Assembly: GCF_003590095.1 (NCBI RefSeq)
Contig: NC_039492.1
Span: 9,052,001 to 9,116,000 of the forward strand
Source of the DNA: Trichoplusia ni
Taxonomy: Eukaryota; Arthropoda; Insecta; Lepidoptera; Noctuidae
Length of the DNA stretch: 64,000 nucleotides
Direction of reading: 5' to 3'
Part shown: positions 55,696 through 64,000 of the stretch, piece by piece
How the letters are laid out: each line of letters starts with the position of its first letter
Position numbering within the stretch: the first letter of the stretch is position 1
Program-made: the position numbers and the translations under genes
Notes under the pieces: model-generated
Databases searched by the model: none
Seen by the model: only the letters and a program-made list of their open reading frames with translations
Told to the model about the DNA's origin: nothing

Positions 55696-56444
55696 TTAAG
55701 TATCGTTATTATCAAAATCAGCAATTTTTCCTGTTAAAATTCTATTTACACCCGTACACCAACTATTTACAATTAAGTTGATGAACAAATTAATTATATA
55801 ATTAGTTAAAATCAATTTATGTTCATCGCATTGAATAATTGAAAAATCACATCTGCAATTTATAAAAAACACAATTATTATTTTTTTAAGTTTATTATTT
55901 CGGGCGATCAAGTCTCAATCATAAAATATATTTCATTAAGTAATTTAATAAATGAATCACATGTGATTTTTTTGTATAATCAATCATGTAATTAAATGCA
56001 TTAGGATCAATTTCTTGTTGAAGTAAATCAACAATACAATTACAATTTTTAAATATATTAGATTTAGTTTTTTTATTATATATCCAGGGTACATATTTCT
56101 TCGCTTCCGAATGCAAAATCAAATTACTAAAAATAATTTGACTCATTGTTGAAATTAAGGAATCAACTGCAAAATCAGAATCTAAATCATCAGATTTTAT
56201 AAATCATCATATTTAACTGTTTGAGACCCATCTTGACTTTTTACAATTTTTTCAAATTCTATTGATTTAAAAACAGGTTTAATTTCTGCCCAGAATGGGA
56301 AATGTGGTGATTTGTTTTTAAGACATCCCTTGAGTATTTTTGCTGTATCACGGTGTGAGTGGCCATTAAATGAATCAAATAATTTATCAAAAATCAGCAA
56401 TAAATCTACAGTTTCTTCACACTCAGCTAGTAATATGTTGCATT
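55696..56444 (-). pseudogene. THAP/P-transposase relic, 3' exon with frame break
   Basis: Acceptor TTTGTTTCAG, phase 1 in. The frame is open from 56444 to a TAA at 56197-56199. The next frame, overlapping there, continues with SDDLDSDFAVDSLISTMSQ and runs to a stop at 55919. Further transposase-like codons in a third frame (CDEHKLILTNYIINLFINL) end at 55696. A one-base indel explains the first break. Confidence 0.65.
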
Positions 56445-56644
56445 CTGAAACAAAAAAATATATATATACATCATTAATGTTTGTGGTTATTTATGTTCCT
56501 ATGCAAAATATATATATAATCAATTTCAATATATATATATGTATATATATGTATTCACAAGAAAAAGTATATATGTATGATTTATATGGATAAAAAATAC
56601 TTATAATCAAAACATTTAACTGATTTTCATTATGAGTTGCATAC

Positions 56645-56749
56645 CTTCTACAAATGTTTGCTCCATGTCCTTTTCCTTATCCTCCAACATTGAAACTGAA
56701 GCGACTGGTTCAACTGATACTTCTGCAACTGCAGATGAGCTGGTGGTAT
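56645..56749 (-). pseudogene. THAP/P-transposase relic, linker exon
   Basis: Acceptor ACTTTCTAG, donor GAAG|GTATGC, 105 bases. Encodes a Ser/Glu-rich linker (SAVAEVSVEPVASVSMLEDK, EKDMEQTFVE). Phase 1 in and out, so it matches both neighbours. Confidence 0.6.
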
Positions 56750-56864
56750 CTAGAAAGTAGCAATAATCTTGTTAGAAAAGACTTAGCACATACTTTAAAA
56801 CCTATTGATATAATTGTGCAATTCTACAAAAGACTACTTAGAAGTATTTTAACATAATTATAAC

Positions 56865-57090
56865 ATTTCACAACTATCAAACAATGTTGTCTCGTCCCAA
56901 GCTAAGCAGAACTTGTGTTATGGATACTAGACAGCTGATAAACATACTTTCTAAATATAGAAATAATTTACACCCAGACACAGAACAAAATGATGATGCT
57001 CATCACACAAATATTTCTCCTGATTGGGAATCAAACCAAAAACCTCTGGCATAGCACTAAAAGACACTAGCCACTAGACCAACAGGACAG
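56865..57090 (-). mobile_element. tRNA-derived SINE (type 2), nearly complete
   Basis: On the minus strand: head CTGTCCTGTTGGTCTAGTGG, a degraded B box GGTTTGATTCCC, then a body with GTAAATTATTTCTATATTTAG and GTCTAGTATCCATAACACAAG. It lies in an intron of the THAP relic, in the same orientation. Confidence 0.6.
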
Positions 57091-57287
57091 TTAATGCACT
57101 TCATTTGCGATGATTAGGTGACAGAAAATAAAATTGAAACAGCACTTGTTGGTCTGTGGTATCATCATCATCTTAGGGGCAGATTTCACAGTTATTTCAT
57201 ACATTTAATAGACATCTGCCAAAATGTTAATTGCATATTTGTTTACATGTAAATTGGATGTTATAATATGCAAATATATTTATTTAC

Positions 57288-57498
57288 CTGATGGGATAAG
57301 GCTGGTGTAAAAGGTTGGCACTGCATTTCTCGTTAATACCGTTCCTTTACCTATGTAGTATTTCTCAAAATGTTTATAGTCTTATTTGGTTGTAGATGTA
57401 TGTATCTCCTTTCATTATAATATCATCGTCTAAAACTTGTTTCCAGATCTCAAACCTTTCTTTATAACAGTCTGGCTTAGGAAAATGATGTAATGTAC
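57288..57498 (-). pseudogene. THAP/P-transposase relic, THAP-domain exon with a small deletion
   Basis: Acceptor TAATTTCAG, donor ATCAG|GTAAAT. The frame breaks at about 57374-57379, exactly where the third Cys of the C2CH finger should precede HFE. Exon phase requires a loss of 2 or 5 bases, and 5 would also fit the C-x2-H spacing. Confidence 0.68.
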
Positions 57499-57635
57499 CT
57501 GAAATTAGAAAGAATGAGTTAATTGCAGGTTGTGAAATTTATGTTTTAAAAATATAGTGATATATAATAGTACACACTTCGATCGGATCGTTCCTACAAT
57601 AAGATCACTTATTCTATCATCAATAATCATCTTAC

Positions 57636-57693
57636 CTCCTTCTTCACATCCAAAATAGCAATGAGTGCGAGAGTATTTCGGTAATCTCGCCAT
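57636..57693 (-). pseudogene. THAP/P-transposase relic, first coding exon
   Basis: ATG at 57693, 19 codons plus one base, donor GGAG|GTAAGA. CYFGC supplies the first two zinc ligands. The long minus frame 57505-57966 covering this exon starts upstream and is not the likely product. Confidence 0.65.
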
Positions 57694-57699
57694 CGTAAT

Positions 57700-59146
57700 C
57701 CGTAAAAAACGCAGCCAAATTTTTAAATCAAGTAATGTAAACACACGTCGTAGTCCATTAAACGATGCCAGGGTCAAGAGAAATAAATATATTCGTCGGT
57801 ATCCGTTCACGAGAAGCCAAGTAAATACGTAGGAAGCAGTTTCGAGGTCCAGAAAACACGCGATGGTCAATAATAGGCAAATAAGTCGAAAATAAAACTT
57901 GGTAAACTCACGGCACAAGAAACGAACGTTGAGTGAAAAGTTTTCAAAACATATCAGTGCTGTCATGTCATTAGCAAAATAAAAATTGCGTATAAGATTA
58001 ATTGAAGACCGAAAAGGCGATTCAGTTTTTTTTAAATTTTTTTTAGTTTACTTTTTATTAAATAATATTTATTAAATTATTAAAAGAATAACATTTTGAA
58101 GAAAGCAGTTACTGTAGCGGCATCTAGTAATATTTAAGGGAATATTATGCCTTAGTTGACTTGCCCTATGGCATAGATGGCACCACTTTCCATACATTTT
58201 GTTTTCTTGTCCTCAAAGTACTGTACTGTCACCCCCATGGTTCGTTCGCTAGCCGTCTTGTGATTTTTCCCCTTGTTTCTTATTTTCATGAAAAATAACG
58301 GAAAATATAATGTAACTGTAAATTTATATTTTACTATGGATTTCAATTAGCCCAAAGTACAATTAAGTGTATGTGTTTATGAGTCCCTTTACTTCAATCT
58401 GATTTATCATGTGTGGCAAATACATCAATAAAAGAATGAAACATACTTGCGCTTTGTATTAAACTAGAACAGCGGTAAGTAGCGTGAAAAATATATTAGA
58501 ATAAATGTATTTAATGTATAGTTTCACCTGCAAAAGTAGTTGTAATATTATGTTGACCTGTAAAGGTGAATTAGGTTGCAGAAATCAAGTGCCTTTCTAA
58601 ACTGTCAGTTTGTTTTTAAATATGATATGTGTTTTAAAGACGCGAATTTATTTTTTATTCTTTTGCTATTACTAGTTGCCGTCGGTAATTGCATAGAATA
58701 CGGCAAAAAAATTGCTTGATTTAACAATGCATGAGCATCAAATCCTGTTGTAGGGCTCTGTTATCTTATCAGACTTATGTCAGATATCAATAAGTTTGGT
58801 GTAACATTAGTAGCTATTCTTATATCCAGCATAACAATAGTTCACTAATCTTACAACTACAAAAGATGTATTTTCATTCATAATTATTAAGATCTTGGAA
58901 GTGTTTTATTTACAAACAAACAGTGAAGCAAATCTAAAGTGTCATGTAACTTAAAGTGAAATAATACTATAGTTAAAAAATAAATAAAGAAGCAAGTGAA
59001 ATGGTGAATGAAATTGATAATATGCATTAAAACTTTAAAATAGCTAGTGGAAACTTCAACTTCTCAATTCATAAAGTAAAGATAAACATTGTCTATTTAA
59101 AGAGGTTTGAATTTGTAGGAGGTATAAAAACTTCTTGTGTTTGCAG
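57700..59146. other. Intergenic region between the divergent THAP relic and PPP1R16-type gene
   Basis: AT-rich, no gene recognised. An AG acceptor at 59145-59146 suggests that an untranslated exon of the plus-strand gene lies in or upstream of this stretch; I cannot place it. Confidence 0.45.
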
Positions 59147-59158
59147 AGCATAAGCAAA

Positions 59159-59238
59159 ATGGAGCATGCGGACTTGGTGTCGGAGATGGCTCAAGTGGAG
59201 CACCTCACTACGCAGGAGAGGCTCCACTTAGCCCGCAG
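59159..59238 (+). CDS. PPP1R16-type gene, first coding exon
   Basis: 80 bases, MEHADLVSEMAQVEHLTTQE then RLHLAR, ending CGCAG|GTAACT in phase 2. The exon itself begins at 59147, after TTTGCAG. Confidence 0.85.
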
Positions 59239-62200
59239 GTAACTACCATAAACCAGTTATAATTTATTACTTAATTAATAAATAAAACAAAAACAGTAAT
59301 TTTTTTTGTAATTTAATGTTACCAGGTAAAGGGTTAAGTAATAATTATTTTACTATGATTTTTTTTAAATAATATATTATGGAATGAGACATGGTAGGTA
59401 TTATCACATATTTGATAACATCCCACAATAGGTATTGTTTTTTATATCTTTCTTAGGGCCGATTTTTCAATCGCCAGATAACTTTTATTCAACAAATATG
59501 TTTTGTATGTGTTATGTATGACATTTGACAGCTTTTGTATAGAAAATATGTCAAATGGCCATATTTATTCCTCAGATAAAAGTTATCTAATGATTGAACA
59601 ATCGGGCCTTAGTCATTTTAGTGATATCATAGGATTAAATAGTAGTTAAATAATTTTTCCCTTGCAGGATTTTTTTGAATGTTAGGTGTATATTTTTAAA
59701 CTGTAGAATAAACTAATAACTTTGTTATCTTAGCAATTATGATAGGTATATGAGACAAATATAAAACTATGACCATGAGATTTTATGGACATGTTTATGT
59801 TTTTAATGGGAATATCCTTACCATTTTGTTATTGTTTATGCTAGTAATAAATTAAAACTTAGTCAATTAAAGAGGTCTAAAAGAAAAAGTTTGCCTTTCC
59901 CTTGCAATGGGATTTTAATGTCTCATACAGGCGTTTTCTGATATTAAGGTGTTTTAAATTTGATAAAAATAAACTTTTTAATGGACCCATCTTGCGAAGC
60001 TATGCCTTGCCCCAACGGTTTTTTTGTTTGACTTAAAACACTTTGATGTAGTGCCATGTTGTTACTTGACAAAAAGGGTTGAAAAGTGTCACAGAGGTAT
60101 AATCAAAATGCACTTACAATGTATAAAAATTAATTAATGAAAATTGTAGAGTAATTTAATACAAAAATATCTTTTGGAAGTGAGTAGGGTCTTCAGTCTA
60201 GCTGTTTTCCTAAACATGTTTCTACTAGGATTAGCAATTCAGCTATGAATTATGAGTTAAAAGTGAATGAATGGTGAAAATACATTCCTTGTGTTCATAC
60301 TGTTCAACAAATCACTCGCTAAATTAGGAAGAAACTCAAATGATAAATAAACCAAGTATGTGCAGTCTTTAGCACAGCTATCAGATTATCTTTCAGATAT
60401 TTATAACAAACTTATGTTAGAATAATTGTAGGAAATGAAGACTTACACATTGTAATTTTTTGTTGAGATAATTATGAAATGTTAAATTATTCTATAATTC
60501 CCTCTCTTTCGGTATTGTCTATCTACCTGTCTGTCAGATACCAGCCCGTATCTCATAAACCATGATCTAGCTTCATAGTGTACAAAACTCGTTTTGGTTT
60601 AGCATCCTATTTGAAGGGACCCTTAGTTGTTGTGTGACTATTTTATTTTAATAATTTTCTTGCTATATTTTGATAGGAACTAACTAGGCAAATACATTTT
60701 TTCTGTGGCAAAAACAAGCTTTAAGATTTCTCAAGTGGTTACAACAACCAAGTCAAAGTTATGTTGGCTAAAACTCAAATGGTTGACGAAAGAGTAAACA
60801 CACGCTATTTTATCAGCACTTGGCCTGTCTTCCAATGTCTTAATATGTTAACAAAAATGTTTTTAGAAACATATCTAGTATTTATTATCACAGAAGATGC
60901 CAGTCACAGATAAAACTTGTCTTGATGTATGGATAGTTTGCCTGATATGTGTTTATAAGTTGTTCGACAGATTATTGTGATAAAGATACGATTTGATATT
61001 TAAAAAACTCAATTTGTAGTTTAGGGCCGTCATTCAACAAAATAATTTATGTTTTTCACAAGTCCTTACAGCAATTTTGAGAATATTAGATTAGATAGAA
61101 TCAATCTTAGAGTTAGATAATGTACTCCCAAATCATGTCGTTAAAAACTTTTATGTATTTTCAGTATGAAAGTCTATAGATGCATTTGTTTATCTTCATC
61201 TTAACTTCACAATATTTCAAAACTATTTTTAGAAGGTGATAACTTTGTACACTTATGTACATAAAGTATAAGTATACAAGTGATAGTGTACACATTCTTT
61301 AGCACATTCGAGTATCACCTGATAGACATATCTGTTTTACCGGGAGATGTATCATAAGTACACAGTGTTGGTCGGCTAGCTGTAGGTACAAGTAATCCTT
61401 CGCCTACCGACCACGTCAGAGGATTAGCCGCGTTAGCTCACGTGTGATAACATATCAAATCATGTGTAGGTACTTGTGTGTACTTCCGATAGTCATTTTA
61501 AAAATAAAAGACGTCTGTTTTAAAACGTTTTATTACGCTATCTGACTGAGTCTCATAAACACATTGATTTATAGCTTTTTCTTCTTTGTTCTAATTTTAA
61601 TCTTTATTCATGAAACGTAATTTGGTAGTCGTTACAGTTTTCAGTGCAGGAATATGTTGACGCTTCAACTCAATCGTCGAGTTGTTAAACTAATATTCAT
61701 TAACATTCTGCTCTTGAACTACACTGCTGGTTCATTAAAATTAAATGCCAAGAAATATTTCATTGCCAATTTTGTACATTATTATGAAAGATATTATAAT
61801 CTACATCTTTATGTAAAGTGAAACCTTGGTTTCACTTTTTTTGATTGCATGATATTAAACCGTTAAAATGTGAACCCATATGGGGATAGGCGTAGCATTA
61901 AATACTATTACGAAAATAAGCCTCGGTATCTGAGCGTTCGTGTTAGATATCGTACATCGCGATTATTTTGAAACAGTCCAATGTAGCAATTTGCGACCAT
62001 TAGGAACGCTCCCTGTGTTACGGAAATGAAATACAAATTCAGGGAAAATAAATGTTGATGGGGCATTAAAAATGTTAAAAGAAATTACATACGTAGGTAT
62101 ACATAATAGGTCCACGTAGTTTCTGCTTAATCGACATAAGGAAAAACTACTCAGATAAAGCAAATAGCTGAGACGTTACTATCGATACGTCATAATTAGG

Positions 62201-62992
62201 TACAAATGTAACAGGTTTGACATGATGATATACTCAATCTATATCGGAATGCAGAATTATATAAATCTTATTTGTAACTTCGCCATGTAAAATCAGAACG
62301 GTAAATGTTATAGCGAAATACTGAATTGCTCACATAAAGAGGATCTTGTTTATTTTGCGCTAAACTATAAAACAGTACCGGTGGAATTATTTTAATCTGC
62401 GTCATAGAGATCATATTATTACGATGTTGATTATGAAAAGGCTATTCAAGTCTCTAATTTTATGACAAAATACACGCGAATTTATTTCACACTAATTTAT
62501 TTTGTAACTATTACCATATAGCTTAGAACCGATCCATATAGGCATGTACTTGCGTAGGTTACATGGCGACACAGACCGTGTCACACGTTACACCGCAACA
62601 TTTATGAACAAAACACGACAATCGAACAATTTACACAAACGCCATAATATAGTGATAATAGACATTTATTAGACACCAGTATCAGACACGATTTTTCTAC
62701 ATATATGGTCATGCTACTGTAGTGTAGTGTCTGTATCTCATGGTGTTGTGTAAAATAGTGTAAACAGACGTGATTCCAAATAAAATATTATTAAAAAGAA
62801 AATAGTTCGGTATATTGAGGACAATGTTTGATTTTTTCAGACGTCGCATGCAACAGTTAAAACTATGGCAACAAAGAGAAAAAGAATGGGCGCGTTCGCG
62901 GGCGAAGCGAGAGAAAAGCAACAAGCGGAGTATATACTTCAGCGACAGCGTAATGTTACTGGAGGCTGCAGCCAGAAATGATATAGACGAAG
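59159..62992 (+). CDS. Protein phosphatase 1 regulatory subunit 16 (MYPT3/TIMAP type), 5' part
   Basis: Two coding exons, 59159-59238 and 62841-62992, join in frame (80 bases, phase 2). They give MEHADLVSEMAQVEHLTTQE, then RLHLARRRRMQQLKLWQQRE, then an Arg/Lys-rich linker and KRSIYFSDSVMLLEAAARND. This matches the N-terminus of PPP1R16A/B (Drosophila MYPT-75D): a short coiled segment, RR-QQLK-W, a PP1-docking RVxF-type motif (here RSIYF) and the start of the first ankyrin repeat. Such subunits bind PP1 catalytic subunit and place it at membranes, usually by C-terminal prenylation; the ankyrin repeats and C-terminus lie beyond the right edge. The start has a strong context (CAAAATGG). A splice acceptor (GTTTGCAG) 12 bases before the ATG indicates an upstream non-coding exon. 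The last donor is GAAG|GTGACT. Confidence 0.85.
59239..62840 (+). other. PPP1R16-type gene intron (3.6 kb)
   Basis: GT-AG, acceptor ATTTTTTCAG. Contains the TTA-flanked MITE at 59456-59608 and a GC-richer patch near 61370-61440 (CTACCGACCACGTCAGAGG). The rest is AT-rich with no supported exon. Confidence 0.7.
59456..59608. mobile_element. MITE, 153 bp, TTA target duplication
   Basis: Terminal inverted repeats GGGCCGATTTTTCAATC and GATTGAACAATCGGGCC extend inward through AGATAACTTTTAT / ATAAAAGTTATCT. TTA flanks both ends (59453-59455 and 59609-59611). A 3-bp TTA duplication with such ends suggests a PIF/Harbinger-type non-autonomous element; superfamily is inferred. Confidence 0.7.
62841..62992 (+). 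CDS. PPP1R16-type gene, second coding exon
   Basis: Phase 2 in, 1 out. Encodes RRRMQQLKLWQQREKEWARS, then a basic stretch and SIYFSDSVMLLEAAARNDID. Contains the PP1-docking motif and the first residues of ankyrin repeat 1. Confidence 0.87.
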
Positions 62993-64000
62993 GTGACTAA
63001 TAACATTTACGTACATAGTATTCTTCAATGTGAAAGTTTTTGAACTTGGATTGAGATTTTGTTTGTAACGGTTAAACATAAAACTACTGAATAAATTTAG
63101 GCTAAATTTATCTTTTGGTTGCGGTATCACCCGCCTGGATGTTGGTTTTAGCTAAAATACCTGTCATCATAAAATACCAACAGATATTCATCGAAATCGG
63201 TCCAGCCTTTTAGGAGTGAAAAAACATACTCATTCGTACAAAAAAACTTACATACTTTGGCATTCATAATATAAGTGTGATTGGCGTGGTGACCTAAATA
63301 TATTAATGAAGTAGATATTTAACGGCCTTGGGCTTGTATGTAATCCCCAGAACTACTAGTTTCTAAATACTTACAAGTTACAGCGACAGGTAATAATTAG
63401 GTCACTGTACGTAGTTATTTGCGGCATTAATGTTTCGCACTGAGTAATGCATGTTTTGAATAGCACAAAGTGCACCTGTGCCGGTTACGACATCGTACTA
63501 CTGATAACTTAGAACTTTATAAAGGTCAGCAAAGGTACGACTTACCTTACAACTTACCTTTATCAATTCGTAAAAGCAATTAGGATAATTACACCCGAGG
63601 GTTGACGCGACCTTGCTGTTGCCTTAATACAGATTAAAACATGTAACACAAGTACAGCGTAATTGTTTGTTTATTTCGCGCCAACGTTATATGAAAATTG
63701 AAGATATTAACATCGTTGACGTCGTAGTATTCGAGCTGGTAATATAATATCATGTTATTCTCGAAGTATCATAACAAACATATGGTTCTAGCTGGTTGGT
63801 CAGCTGACAGCTGAGTAGTTGCATAAAGTCAATAGCAACGGCATTATTGTATTTATTACTCGGCCAATTACGTTCACTACAAGTGCCATAACGAGATTGT
63901 TACACACCTAATGAGAAGTAGTTTTGTTTTATACCCGTTGCAACCTTTATCACTGGCTACTTTCCTTGTTATTATAATTTTACTTGTTTGTAATATTGCA
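62993..64000 (+). other. Intron of the PPP1R16-type gene, runs off the right edge
   Basis: No further exon seen. Holds the repeat fragment at 63145-63275. Confidence 0.55.
63145..63275 (+). repeat. Lepidopteran-type repeat 3' fragment (unclassified)
   Basis: Contains ATTCATCGAAATCGGTCCAG, CCTTTTAGGAGTG, ACATACTTTGGCATTCATAA and TATAAGTGTGAT. These strings are typical of the 3' end of abundant dispersed elements in moths and butterflies. Confidence 0.5.

Larger units (their letters stand above)
55696..57693 (-). pseudogene. THAP-domain, P-element-type transposase relic (spliced, decayed)
   Basis: Minus strand, three exons with matching phases. Exon 1 (57693-57636) encodes MARLPKYSRTHCYFGCEEG, the first Cys pair of a C2CH THAP DNA-binding zinc finger. 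Exon 2 (57498-57288) carries the rest: LHHFPKPDCYKERFEIWKQ, then after a frame break HFEKYYIGKGTVLTRNAVPT, where AVPT-F is the THAP end motif. Exon 3 (56749-56645) is an acidic linker. Exon 4 (from 56444) encodes IFDKLFDSFNGHSH and SPHFPFWAEIKPVFKSIEF, characteristic of insect P/THAP9-like transposases. A second frame break lies at about 56197, followed by more transposase-like sequence to about 55919 and a third frame to 55696. The RNase H-like catalytic core (Asp residues) is not seen between linker and exon 4. A type 2 SINE sits in the intron at 56750-57287. It may be a domesticated copy now dying, or a direct relic of an internally deleted element. Confidence 0.7.

Noticed and set aside
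57505..57966. 153-codon minus-strand frame as a gene
   Set aside because: Different frame use from the THAP exon at 57636-57693, hydrophobic and low quality, and no domain. The THAP reading has matching splice phases.
1..64000. CRISPR arrays, bacterial operons, rRNA, viral genes
   Set aside because: Nothing of the kind was seen; direct repeats are short microsatellites or transposon copies, and gene structure is eukaryotic.

Overview
The window is animal nuclear DNA, most likely from a moth or butterfly. The reasons are genes split by short GT-AG introns, AT-rich intergenic DNA, two nuclear tRNA-Lys genes, and a dense set of interspersed repeats of lepidopteran type: Helitron-like elements ending in CAGCTAG, tRNA-derived SINEs and short MITEs. 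No bacterial, viral, CRISPR or rRNA sequence was seen. The species cannot be named from the sequence alone. Layout. About 1.5-1.94 kb: a 5' coding exon of an unrecognised minus-strand gene that leaves the window on the left, with a short CpG-rich, promoter-like block upstream of it at 2.5-2.7 kb. About 3-29 kb: a gene-poor, repeat-rich stretch (MITEs, SINEs, Helitron-like copies, a long inverted repeat). 29.4-51.2 kb: a plus-strand plasma-membrane Na+/H+ exchanger gene of the NHE2/NHE3 (insect Nhe2) type. I resolved it into 19 constitutive coding exons plus one optional exon. The joined frame is open from a signal peptide to the stop, giving about 1,107 residues. Intron 1 carries two identical, divergent tRNA-Lys(UUU) genes. 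Intron 2 carries an intronless 819-codon minus-strand gene with repeated Cys/Pro motifs. Two introns use GC-AG rather than GT-AG boundaries. 55.7-57.7 kb: a minus-strand spliced relic of a THAP-domain, P-element-type transposase, with at least two reading-frame lesions and no catalytic centre. 59.1 kb to the right edge: the first two coding exons of a plus-strand PPP1R16/MYPT3-type myosin phosphatase targeting subunit (Drosophila MYPT-75D type), which continues beyond the window. Function. The exchanger moves Na+ and H+ across the plasma membrane, and its long Ser-rich tail is assembled from small, mostly phase-1 exons, which permits isoform variation. The PPP1R16-type subunit directs protein phosphatase 1 to its targets. 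Nothing in the sequence shows a functional link between these neighbours. The most notable points are the paired GC-AG introns with the same donor string, the nested Cys/Pro-repeat gene whose poly(A) signal abuts its stop codon, the catalytic-core-less THAP/P transposase relic, and a Helitron-like element inserted inside a SINE, which fixes the boundaries and A|T target of that Helitron family.
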